Below, piece by piece: positions 1-10,832 of a stretch of DNA of 64,000 nucleotides (the first letter of the stretch is position 1; each line of letters begins with the position of its first letter). Origin of the DNA: Prinia subflava (lineage: Eukaryota; Chordata; Aves; Passeriformes; Cisticolidae). Both the position numbers and the translations under genes were made by a program. The stretch is from the NCBI RefSeq assembly GCF_021018805.1, contig NC_086253.1, forward strand, positions 11,720,735 to 11,784,734, written 5' to 3'. The notes under the pieces were generated by a model. That model saw only the letters and a list, made by a program, of their open reading frames with translations, had not been told where the DNA came from and did not search any database.

Positions 1-429
1 AGCAACACAAATGGAGTGGTAAACTTGTTTATTTTCTCCTTGATTCGGGGCCAATTTACACAAATACTGCATAAGCCATCAACATAATACCGAGCCAGTT
101 ATCATAACCTTTCCCACGCCCTGAGGTTTTGGTACTTGGCTCACAGGAACGCATTTCTGCTACATTCCCTGGGTCATCACTGAATCCGGATCAAGAGAAA
201 TATAATCACGAACAGCATTTTAGTAAAGGTGCGTTCACAGCCTGTGCACATCGGCACAGAGGGGTCTGGTTTGAAATCCACAGCAAAGCCTGGGCCCGGG
301 AGCTTCAAGCTGATATTCTGTTCCATTCTGACAAAAAACCGGGGTTGTAAATGGCATCAGGATTTACAGGCGTCCGGCAGCTGAGTTGATCTGACAACTC
401 CGGGTCTAATTCTGTGTGACATAAAAAAT
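1..429. other. Flank upstream of the CpG island, no gene recognised
   Basis: This is moderately AT-rich sequence leading into the CpG island. A 73-codon open frame at 129-350 has no recognisable domain and looks like chance. No splice signals, repeats or RNA genes were recognised. The stretch may be the proximal upstream region of the promoter that follows, or the first intron of a divergent minus-strand transcript. Confidence 0.4.
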
Positions 430-566
430 TAAACGGGTCCACCCTCCTCGGCACTCTGTGCCGGACGTGCCCACACCTGCTGAGGCGGCGACCGAGCGAG
501 GGGACCCGCTCCCCATGGCGCGCACAGCGCCCGGCCCCGTGAGGGGCGGCTGTCCCGGAGCCTCAG

Positions 567-654
567 CCACCGCGGGACCAGCCCGGAACCACCGCGGAAC
601 CAGGGTGGGAGCAGCGTGGAACCACCGCGGGACTACCGCGGGAGCAGGGCGGCC
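567..654 (+). repeat. 11-bp minisatellite, about 8 imperfect units
   Basis: Eight consecutive 11-bp units can be read at 567, 578, 589, 600, 611, 622, 633 and 644. The best copies are CCACCGCGGGA or CCACCGCGGAA (567, 589, 622) and the others differ by a few bases. Because 11 is not a multiple of 3, each unit shifts the reading frame, which argues that this stretch is untranslated leader or promoter rather than coding sequence. It sits in the island upstream of the predicted splice donor at 895. Confidence 0.75.
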
Positions 655-894
655 GCGCTGCCGAGCACCCCGGGCGGCGGCGGGCGCGGGGCGGGGCCGC
701 GGGAGGGCCCGGCCGCCACCGCCCCTGAGGGCGGGCCGCCGGTGACAGCTGGGGAGGGACCCGCGGCGGCAGCGAGGTGCGGCTGCCGGGCGGTGCTTCG
801 CCGCCGCTCTGTCCGCATCGCGCCAGCGGATCCCCCGGGAAGGAGCGGGCAAGGGCTTGGCCGGGCCCTGCCGCCGTCGCCGGCCGCGGAGTGG
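640..894 (+). other. Candidate first exon (5' end uncertain) with splice donor
   Basis: At 891-900 the sequence GTGG/GTGAGT gives a near-consensus 5' splice site, with the intron starting at 895. It lies inside the CpG island and is followed by a repeat-bearing, quickly AT-rich region, as expected for a first intron. I cannot fix the transcription start, so the left edge is arbitrary. No convincing ATG-initiated frame reaches the donor. The frame starting at 616 reaches it in phase 0 but has no family match. A frame open from 777 reaches the donor with one extra base, the phase needed by the candidate last exon at 56103, but it begins with GTG rather than ATG. The exon is most simply 5' untranslated sequence. 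Confidence 0.4.
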
Positions 895-966
895 GTGAGT
901 GGCGGCGGCGGGAGGCACGAGTGGGAGATGCGGGGGCGGCGCGGGCACAGGGTGGCAGGGGAGGGA

Positions 967-1060
967 GGACGGAGGGATGGAGAGATGGAAGGATGGAGGG
1001 ATGGAGGGATGACGGGATGGAGGGATGAAGGGATGGAGGGATGGAGGGATGGAGGGAGGA
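967..1060 (+). repeat. 8-bp minisatellite (GGATGGAG)n
   Basis: Eleven 8-bp units run from 967 to 1054, most of them exactly GGATGGAG, with a partial unit to 1060. Variant units include GGATGACG and GGATGAAG. GGG runs recur every 8 bases, separated by 5-base loops, so the plus strand could fold into G-quadruplexes. The repeat lies just inside the presumed first intron. It explains the Ser-Ile-Pro-Pro and Gly-Trp-Arg-Asp repeats in translated frames of both strands. Confidence 0.9.
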
Positions 1061-3870
1061 TGCTGCTGCGCTCGGAGACTTTGATCGTGCGAGGTGCCTA
1101 AGGGAAAAAAAAGTGCATCCCGGGGCGGGGCGAGGCTGTGCCCCTCTCCGCTCGCCCGTCCGTGCCGGTGACCCGACGGGCGAGGAAGCCTCCCGAAGGG
1201 CGGCCGGTCCTTGGCGGGGCAGGGGCTGCTGTCCGCAGGCGGGGCGAGGCGGCTCCCGCCCGCCCAGGGGCCCGCTCGGCCCGGCCCCCGCCCTCCCGCA
1301 GCTCCCCCGCGGCCCCCAGCGGGTCGGGCCGGGCCGCGGAGGCGCCGGGAGAGCTCCGGGGGCTCGCTGTGCTCCCCGTCCCCGCCGGTACCGCGGCAGG
1401 GCGGGATGACGGTCCGGAGCATCCCGGCCCCGCAGGGCTCTGCCGCCCGCCCCCCCGGGCTGTACCTGCGGTGCCGGGGGTCCCCGGGGCAGCCTCCGGG
1501 GCTGGCACCTGTCCCTGCCAGCCGGGTCCTGCTGGCGGGGGTGTTCCAGGAGCAAACCCGAGGCCTGCCCTTGGAGGGCTGGCAGGATGAGGCCTTATTT
1601 TTCTTTTTGCAGAGTGCTGGCTGGCTGATATTTACATAATATCTCTGCTTAAATGTGACCTCGTCCCTAATTGGAGGCTTCCTTTTCATTTTCTATAGCA
1701 ACACTACAGAACAAATCACTCCAGGGGGCTAGATCAGAGGAGTATCTGCACACACTGTAATTTTTCTCTCTTGGTTCCCCATCAAGAGTGGTTTGTTCTA
1801 GTGAATGGGTGAGATTTGAAAAAAAGTTCTTTCCATCAATCCTTAAAGCAGTGGCTAGGCCTGCATGTCACTGCAGATTTGCAGGATCTCAAATAGAGGA
1901 GGATGAACACAGGCTTAACTAAAAGGCAAGAATTATTTTTGTTAGGTATTTATATATTTACTAGCCTGACTGATGACTTCCCTGCGCTACACTGCCTAAT
2001 CAAACAATCATAAGAAATGATACTAATTATACCTGACTGTATTTATTTATTTTAAAATTAATAGAATTTTTAGAAGAAGGAAGAAAAGAAATCCTAGCAA
2101 ATTTTCTAGGGGGGGAAGGAATTGAGGCCCACTTCATTCAAAGATTCCTTTTGTCCATGAGATCCCTGCCCTGTGCTTAGAACCCATCATGTATACTCAG
2201 TAATGTCTGGTCTCTGACAGTAAGCTTGATGTGCCTGTGTATTTATGCAGGAGTTGCATTCTGTGACGCTTATTAGGGTCTGCTCTGTTTCATCTCTGTG
2301 AGATGCCAGCTTCGGTTTCAGGTTTTATACGGATGGCAAGGGGTGAATATCTTTGTGTTGGTTTCCTAAAACCTGCTGAAAATAAACGTTTTGTGATTGG
2401 AAGACACACTAATTCATGGTGTGTTTAGGCAGGAAGGTTTTTCTAAAGACTTTTAAATTCTGCCCTATTTATCTTTTGAGGTGGTGTTTTTGTTCTGCCT
2501 TGAAGAAACACATGCCTTACTGTTAATAATGCTAGAATTAGTTACTGTGATACAGAATCTGGGATACTCTGTATGGCTTAGAACACTTGTTTTCAGTCTC
2601 TGCTCTGTTTGTACTTCTTGGTCCAGGGGGATGACTTTGTTTCTTGCACCAGAGCTGGTGTGGGGTCTTTTGAGGTTTTTGGTTTTGGATGGGTGCACAT
2701 AGGTTGATAATACAAATCTAATCTCTGAATAGATATACTGGAGATTTAAACAGAAGGGCCAAGAATCTTGGATCTTGTGGAAGAGGTGTTTCTTTTTATG
2801 GGTGGAGTGACCACTGTTTGGAGAGGTTCTCCAAGTTCAGGGAGGCCACCCCTAGGACTCCTTTACTGAGGCACTGGGGTTCTCACTGAGACACAGGTAC
2901 TGTAAGAGGCCATTGGTTTAGAGATTTGCCTAATGTATTTAAGTTCTCCTGCATGTAGGTAAAGGCTTTTTAGTTCCATTTGCTTTTTGGAAATGCTCTG
3001 CTCTGAGCAATGCTCACTCTCCACTTAAATTAATGCTCCTTTAGTGTCTTAGATTGTTGTTACAGGAATGCAGGAGTTGGAAATATCCTCAAAAGAGGCC
3101 ATGTGTTGAACCTGAGGTATAGATGGAGCTTTCATTGAAAGAGATGTTTAACCCTGTTAAAATGTTAATCTTGGGACACAGTGATGGAGCAGAGGTTCCT
3201 TAAGATTCTCCTCTCTGAGGTCCATCTCATTCAAGCTTAGGGGTTTTTTTCCTATAGTTAGTGCATTTATGTGCACAGCACCACCTTCGTTGCAGTTCAT
3301 CCCAGCTCTGCTGTCAGTTTCTGCCTTTAAATGCAAATGTTTATAGTTACTTTCATGTATAGTTTTTTTCCTTGTAGAACATTTTGGTTGGATTATGACA
3401 GAAGATGGGAGATGGAGGAGTAGCAAGTATATGAAGAAAGAAATCGGCCCTGGGCTGAATTTCTAGATAGTGCAAGGCCAGAGGGAGCTGGCACAAACAC
3501 GTGCCAGGGAACAAAAAATACTGAAGAATGTGAGATTGGATTGCCTGTTTGTAAAAAGGCAAGGTTGGTTGCATGTTGCCTCTGTCTAAGAGGATATTTG
3601 GACAGGTACCACTGATTACTGCATCTCCATTTATTAATTTTGAACCAAAGTTCCCCTGCCATCAAGCAAAGAAAACATCAAACCCTTCCTCATGTCCTTG
3701 TCTGTAATCCTGACTTTTTTTTCTCTCAACTTTCATTAGCTGTTCTGCTTCTTTTTGAAGGTACAATAATTGCCTTAATTGCAGCTTTGTGTACTGATAT
3801 GCACAAACACATTTCTTTTGTTTCTCATTTTAAAAAAAGTTTCATATTTAGAACAATTGTTGATTTGGGG

Positions 3871-3900
3871 TACTTATTGCATTAGTACTTATTGCATTAC
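3871..3900 (+). repeat. 15-bp tandem duplication
   Basis: The unit TACTTATTGCATTA plus one base occurs twice back to back (3871-3885 and 3886-3900), differing only in the last base. This is probably a recent slippage duplication. Confidence 0.8.
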
Positions 3901-6900
3901 TTATCAGCATTAGTAAGGAAAATCAGTTTCATGGTCATTGTTTTCTTCACATAAATAAAATGTCTTCAGTTAATGATTTCAAAAAGTGGGGGTTTTTACC
4001 ATCTTGGGAAGTTTTACTCCTGCATGCAAATTTTTTAACTTGTGTTTAATTTTTGTTAACGTTTTTACAATAGTAAACTTTATCAGCTGTAACTTTAGTA
4101 ATAGGGAAAATAATCTATAGTAGTTTAATAAAAGTGACACAGATTCATTGTCAGTGGGGCAAAATGGAACCACAGTAGTAGTTAAAACTAATTTTTCATT
4201 CATTCTTTTTTCCACAATACTTCCATCATTTACACATTATTGTAAATTACAGAACTTTGGCAGATGGAATGCTTTCTTAGAGATCACTAAAACTTGGCTG
4301 ATTACTTCCTTACCTGCAATATTTCATCTCTCTGTCTAATAAGAATGGCAGCTGAAGAGAAGCTTCTGCCATGTAGGTCTTCCCCTTTTCCTCTCAACAC
4401 AATCCAAGCTCATAGATCTGGCATTTAATTCCACAGCTACCTCTGGGTTTGATGGGTTCTTTCTTTACCATATAGGCTCTCAAATACGTGCATAAATGCA
4501 CGTGAAGAGCCAGGTGTATTTGGGAAGCTCCTACCTGGAGCTGGTAAATTAAGCAGGAATGGATAAGGTGCTTGATGTAGTGAGGAATACAGTGGGAATT
4601 TTGTTATTTTATTTTTGTTCTGTTAATACCGAGAAACTTGTAGTCACTCTGTATTTTGTTCACAATGGGAAATTACGTGTCAATGAAGACAAAGATATAG
4701 AGTGGTAATTTTTAATTTATCTTTATGTCATTGATTTTAAGAGAGGGTTGCCTAATGTACATTTTATAAAAAACATAAACATACATGTACATGAAATTGT
4801 TTTTCTGCTGTCCTGTTAACATGCTGAATGACCCAATAAACTGAAACCAGCTTCTGGAGGTGAAAGTCTGAAATTAAAGCAAAAATCACTTAAATTGTGA
4901 AATGTTTAGAAGTGATGAATAGACTTTTTTATAGTAGTTATGTCATCCTCAAAAAGCACAGTCAACATTGGTTTGCTTTGTTTGGAATTTACTTTGTTTT
5001 TAGTGGAAGATGGCTGAAGGACATCTTTGCTTTGTTCTGATAATAAGAGAACTTTGATGTAAATATTAGTTAATTTGTTTCTTGCGGATGTTTTTAAAAC
5101 CTACATATTTAATCTGCAAGCTGGCATTCTGTAATCAGTGTAAAATTAAGAGAGGAGCTATTTATATTAAATGTATTTGTTCGTGTGTCACTAACTTGTT
5201 CCCTACTAAATGCTGAGTGTCGCCTCGACTGTAGGAGGGTCAAGATGTCTCTCCTAACTCTTTGAAGTTTCTGTTCAGTTTTCTTCTCACTTTAAGCCCA
5301 TCTTAACACCATGTTGCTAATTTTCTAGCACCCTACCTTGACATTAAGGGAAATAAGAGCTGTTTCAGACACTATGTTTTTCTTATATTTCCTAGTGCTA
5401 TTTAAATTTAACTTGCATTTGACAAGACATTATTATTGAAAGCTTTGAGTTGCCCTTGTGGTAGCTTTACCTTTCCATCCAGGAAGGAAGTGTCTGGGGA
5501 GTCACACAGCTGCATTTTGCAGTTTCACTTTTGATTTAGCACTGATGCTAAGCATGTGCTGCAGATGAAATGCTTGGCTTCCTGGGTGTAACCTCAATAA
5601 ATGGTGTCCCTTTGGCTGTGGTCAGCATAGTTGCCAGCCTTCGTTATGGGCCCTGTCTGCATATCTGATTGCTCTGACTTTGCTGTGCAGGTGAGGAAGT
5701 GATTTTTTTTTTTATTTTCCCCTGTGAGTATAATACACTAAAATTTAGTCCTAACATTATCTATTTATTTAAGGTGAAATGAGCCAAGTGGTGTGTTGGT
5801 GTAATTGAAACTGTGGTGCTATTATTGTTATTATTGTTTATATGGTGAGAGTAAAAGTGAGCCATTGCAGAACAATCCTCTGTGGATTCTTCCAAAGTTA
5901 TCTTATTCCTCTTCTTCAACAGTCAGAACATGGAACATCTTATCTAACTAAAGCAGACTATTTTACTAAGGCTTTCTGAAATGTCAGTGATTGAGGCTGA
6001 GATTTTATTTCCTTTTTTCTGTTTTCTATCTAGAGCAGTATCCAGCACCTGGCAGCTTTTTATTTACTACTCTATAATGCTTCTGTTTATGCAAAAAATG
6101 TCCAGTATTCTGCATTTCTTCTCACTAGCTTGCATTTGAACTACCACCCAAAGGTAGCAGCGTTGTTTTCTTGTGAACTGCTAATTCTCTGAACAAGCTT
6201 GTTATCCATGTTTATAAATACTTCTGGTGATGTGATGCATGTCTACCCTGAGTCTAATGAGGACATGTTTCTGGAGTGAAGGTTTTACTTTGTGAGACAG
6301 TGGCTCTCATTCTGTTTGGGTCCCTAAATGCAAGTACTTCTCTGATTTTGGAGTGACTGCTTCCTGTAGTACTTTCTGCACTGTCTGGATGTCCCTAGCA
6401 GAAAGGAGAGAGTGTGTTGGGAGGTGCTCCTTCTCTAAATTGTTTAGAAATGAGAAATGAAACTTGAAGAATGGACCTTTTTTTTCCATATCAAGTGTAA
6501 ACCAGCACTTTCACAATGTTTTTACTTTACATTGATCTTATTGAGTCACATCTCAGCATTTCCCGTAGAATAGCTCATGGCTTGATCATTCATTGCTAAA
6601 CTTGTTAGGTATAGACTATATTATAATTATACTCTGCTAATTCAGTGTGGCAGACTTTTATTTCTTATAAAAGAATTAATTACTTTTTTCTCTTGAATCC
6701 TTTTCTGGATTCCCTCGTCCTTAAACCAAAGAAAAAAAGATCTGCAAATACATTTTATCCCACCTTCTTGTATCGATATTCTTTGAGATGCACTCACTTT
6801 AAGGAAGACCAGGTGAAAATTTATCTGCACTATGGTAAAAGGAAATAATTCAGCTAACCAGTAAGGATGATGGACTTAAAACTCACAGAGGCAGACTTCA

Positions 6901-9900
6901 GCTTCTCTGTGCAGCATAATCCTTCTCAAGATAATCATCCTATTAGCTTTTGCATGAGGCTTTGGCCTCTACCACGTAGGATGGGCGGGAGGATGGGATG
7001 CTGTGCCCCAAGCACTTATTGTCTGTTCTGGTAGTTCTGAGTTTGTTAGTTAAATGGCAAACTCTTATTAAAAACTTCAATTACATTTGCTGTAGCCTGG
7101 CTTCCTACGGAAATGAGCCTTAAATGCTTCTGCTGTCTCTGAGTCCCCTATGACTAATTTTTGCATTTGTTGGGTAATTTCAAACTACATGTGTGAAATG
7201 GTTGAAGTCCTGAAGATAAATCTCCTGCTCCAAAACTAAAGATGTATATGCTTGATTGCAGAAGTTAGATGAACCTTTTTTGTGTTTTTCCTCAAGTTTC
7301 ACTGATGAATGGCATGAATCTGTATTGTTTGCAATGAGTCACCTTGAAAAATGAATCTTTTGAACTATTTTCTTCCTAACAACTCATTATATCCCATTAT
7401 TAATGTTTTTTGGTTGGATTTGGAGGTGAGGTTTTTGGTTTTGTTTGTTGTTTGAATTTTTTGAATAGATTGCCATCGTATGCTGAAATTTGTCAGAATG
7501 TTTTAGATTCTATATTTGACCAGCCAGGAGGTTGGAGTTATTACTACCTCTTGCAGCAAAACCCCAAAACTTTCCAGAATTCATCTAACTGTACCAGCCC
7601 TGCCATTATGTCAATGACACATATTTTGTTTATATATTATTGCTTGCAGATTTTTTTTTTTTGCTACTGTCTACTGTATAAGAGCACCTGAAATACTTCT
7701 AGGCCTTTTTGTACTTTTTTTCTCCATCTTTTCACCTTATCCTTTCCTAGATAATGTGTAGTCTAAAAAGTAGATGCCTACTTCTGCATCAAAAAGAGAA
7801 CCATGACCATAGTCATGGTTAGGTATATCTGAGCTAGACTTAATCTGTCTATTTAGCGAGCTATTAGGAATCTAGGTATTGGGTAAAAAACTGTGGTTTT
7901 TAAGAATAAAAATTTAAATGCTGAGAATTTTGTGTGTACTTAGAAAATATTCCAAGAATTAATATACAGATAAATCTGTTTGTGGGGACAGCCTATCTGA
8001 TGAACCAGGTAAAATAGAAGATTCCTGCTTACTAGCACTTTAACTTAATTGCATAATAATGATAAATTATACTTTACAAGGGGAGGTGTTAGAGATGTGT
8101 CTGATTTAAACAGTGTTTAAGCTCTAATCACAGCACTTAATGTACTTAATATATGTATTGTCCAGGAACTGAGGACAGGCTTAATCCTTCAAATAGCACA
8201 AAAGCAACACAGGATTCCAGTTATTTGCTGTTTCCTCACACAAAGCAGGGAAGGATCTAAAACCTTTAGATGGTTCCCTTATCACTTGAGTTAATAAATA
8301 CAGTGCATTTCTTAAGATTTAGATCTGTAAGTATAAAATCAGTAAAGCAGAGCTGTAAATACCATGATTGTCAAGAACGATAATTCTAATCTGCAGAAAC
8401 TCCCCACAATATTTACTGCACGTTTGCTCTTTCATACCCAGTCCAATATGTCTAGCCTTTGCACATCTGATGCAGAAATGCATTGCTGCTTCAGCTGCCA
8501 CGATCAGCTGTAACTTTCATGTGGACTAAGGGAGCTGGCAAAAATCTATGGTCCTGCAATGGAATGCAGTAAGTGCCAGCTCCTTGCTGGGAGGTGGGAC
8601 CAAATGTGTGAATCTGTCACAGCGTGAAGCTTAGATCTGCGGAATCGCTCTCCTGCTCTAGTTATTTCAGATACTCTGCAATAATGTCTCTGTTTCTCAA
8701 GGAAATTATTTTTATTGGTATATAAATGCAGTGGGAGAAGGAAAAATTAAAACTGTATTCTGAACTGTCTGTAAGGGAGTAACTATTTCCAGGGTCAGTG
8801 TTCATGTGAAAACAAGTCTGAAGAAACTGTAGGGGAAGTAGATAAGTCAAGAATGGGGAGAAAGATGCAGAAGGAAATGAGTGAGTTAAAAGAATATACT
8901 GCAGAGAAAATAAGAAAGAGTGGGTGTCTCTGTAGGCAGCTTTGTTGATGTCAGAATGCTACATGTTCTTATTTTGTTGTGCTTTGTTGTGATGGAGGAG
9001 TGCATGTTCTGCACAGATCAAGCCATGTCATTTGGTTTTCTGATACATTTTTTTAATGTGGAAAGAATCGTTAAGTTTGAGATACATTCTTTGACAATGA
9101 AACTGTCCAATATGAAACTCCTATTTTTGGGGGTTTTGAATTACACAAACCATTTTTTCCTTTTTCCTGTTTCATATGGCCTGAGATGTGCCCCACTCTG
9201 TGGGTGATAAACATGTTGTCATGGCTTCTCTCTTGCAAAGGTTGTAGATTTTTAAATAGAAAAATAAGAACCCTCTTGATGCTGATTCATTTGATTCTGA
9301 TCTCAGATACAGTCTGTATAACATGGATCCATCATCCATACCTTTATCACCTTTATTGCATGAGTTCTGAATTTACACTGGATGTAAATAACAACCAGTC
9401 TAGGCAGTGAGGTTGACAGTAGGAGTTGCACTCATTGTGGCCTCTGTGCATGGAAAGAGCTGCTAGTTTGGGGGCTTTGATTACATATATATCATTCTTT
9501 AATCAGCAGTAAATAATCTGCAGCAAAGTTTGGATTTTTTTCCCACACTTTTAGCATGGCCCATGCTGCAGGTGTTTCTGACTGATGAAACCTGTCCTGA
9601 AAAGTGGGACTGTAAGTTGGTGCTTGTATGTAGTCTAAGGATTTTGGTAGACAAACGTGACTTTGCAGCCACAAAAGAAAACTTTAGTGATTGAAGAAAT
9701 GCACAGACCTTCTTCTGTGGTACTAACTCTGTGTTAGTATAAAATTAACACAGTACACTTACGAATTACAATGCCAATACATATAATCAGTAGTTCTCAG
9801 ACTCATTAAACCTTCCTGTGCACATCCATGTAACAAAGCTTTGTATCATCCAGACCCGTGTTATTAGGACTTCTTTGGTTGTCCTTAGTTTTGTTTTCGG

Positions 9901-10202
9901 TTCATGTGCCAAGCCCTTTCATTTGAACTGCCCTAGAACTTATTTCTTAGCATTTTTCAATAGGCTTCAATGTTCAGGAGCTGTACTGATGCATTTGACC
10001 TCCAGTTGTGTGTGCTGTCTGAGTCTATTAGGTGGCAGATCTCAGACCTGGATGAAGTTTTCCAGAAAGTGGAAACAACTGCAGAATGCACTGAAGATGC
10101 ACAAGCAATAATTCTGTGTTTGTTTCTGAACTTAAGAGTTGTTGACTGGTCATGAAGGAGATCTTCTGTATTCTAACCATAGTTCCTGGCTATATGGTTT
10201 TG

Positions 10203-10207
10203 CCTGT
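10203..10207 (+). repeat. Left 5-bp target-site duplication
   Basis: CCTGT lies immediately before the TG start of the solo LTR and is repeated at 10828-10832. Confidence 0.7.
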
Positions 10208-10827
10208 TGTCTTGGGTTGAGAAATGTAACCAAAAATGTGTATTCTATTTTCATCTGTTGAAATCGGTTGGGAGATACTGTTCTTTATCTCTTGTAACTC
10301 TAGGGGGGCAAGAGGGTGGATGCCTTCTGTTAATGGGACACCTGATAACACCAGATAAGGCAGGGCCTCCTTATCTCTTCCTCCACCCATCCTCCTCCGA
10401 GGGACATCCCCTGTGAATGGGCCATTCAAGGCCTCTCACATGACTGATAACATCACCTCATTCCATTGGGAGATGCTCCACCCAGCGGGAGGAGCCAAAG
10501 CCTTTCCACCAGGATAAAACCTGCAATCCAAAACCCCAAGGGAGCCTGGTTTCCACTGGATTCCCAGAGGAAGACTGGACTCTTTCTTGAGGCTCCTCTC
10601 TACTCCAATGGAGCCACATCTGTCACTCCAGGAGGATTTATTTTGGACTGCTTCCAGCACCCTGACCAACAGGGTGTCAGGTTTGCATTCTGACTCTGTC
10701 AGTGGTCCTTTGTACTATTGCATTTATCTTATTTTATTTTAATTTTACCCGTTTTGTTGTTTGTTTCTCTCTATTAAATTGTATTTCTGACTTGGAGTCT
10801 CACTGGTTTTACTTTCAAACTAGTAGA
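10208..10827 (+). mobile_element. Solo LTR of an ERVL-type endogenous retrovirus
   Basis: A 620-bp block begins with TGTCTTGGGTT and is flanked on both sides by the same 5-bp sequence, CCTGT (10203-10207 and 10828-10832). A 5-bp target duplication is typical of ERVL (class III) integration. Inside, in plus orientation, are a TATA-like GATAAAA at 10513-10519 and a polyadenylation signal ATTAAA at 10773-10778, followed by a T/G-rich end. The order U3, R, U5 is what an LTR requires, and the block resembles songbird ERVL LTRs as I remember them. The right end reads TAGTAGA rather than the canonical CA, a likely single-base decay. No internal retroviral sequence adjoins it, so it is a solo LTR left by recombination between two LTRs. 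The U3 part carries five GATAA motifs. Confidence 0.8.
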
Positions 10828-10832
10828 CCTGT
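10828..10832 (+). repeat. Right 5-bp target-site duplication
   Basis: CCTGT lies immediately after the LTR and matches 10203-10207. The matching pair fixes the LTR ends and its insertion. Confidence 0.7.

Larger units (their letters stand above)
430..1560. promoter_or_regulatory. CpG island promoter
   Basis: About 1.1 kb of very GC-rich sequence with dense CG dinucleotides stands alone in an otherwise AT-rich, CG-poor window. It holds several GC boxes of the GGGGCGGGG type (near 690, 1120 and 1237), expected for Sp/KLF binding, and no clear TATA box. In vertebrates such islands usually mark TATA-less, broadly active RNA polymerase II promoters, often firing in both directions. A good splice donor at 895-900 supports a plus-strand transcript. 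Several long open frames cross the island on both strands (for example 406-1689 minus and 616-1101 plus). They are proline-, arginine-, glycine- and alanine-rich, overlap one another, match no family I know and run through tandem repeats, so I treat them as by-products of high GC content. Confidence 0.85.
1561..10207. other. AT-rich intron-like or intergenic DNA
   Basis: About 8.6 kb with no coding exon, RNA gene or transposable element that I recognise. Open frames here are short (up to about 95 codons) and have no family resemblance. Small landmarks are a 15-bp direct duplication at 3871-3900, a 9-bp inverted repeat at 7799-7820, and T-runs near 5702 and 7651. A slightly GC-richer stretch at about 8480-8650 contains two CAGCTG E-boxes. 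Confidence 0.6.

Noticed and set aside
1460..1469. Minus-strand splice donor GCAG/GTACAG in the CpG island
   Set aside because: The intron side (GTACAG) is a weak match to the consensus and nothing else supports a divergent exon ending there.
406..1689. 427-codon minus-strand open frame, and overlapping long frames at 563-1555 minus, 458-745 plus and 616-1101 plus
   Set aside because: They overlap each other on both strands in a CpG island where stop codons are rare, are dominated by Pro, Arg, Gly and Ala, run through two minisatellites and match no protein family I know.
7799..7820. 9-bp inverted repeat AACCATGAC-CATA-GTCATGGTT as a microRNA hairpin
   Set aside because: The stem is far too short for a microRNA precursor and the flanks do not extend the pairing.
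10190..10693. Several 69-79 codon frames on both strands
   Set aside because: They lie within the solo LTR, which is non-coding regulatory sequence.
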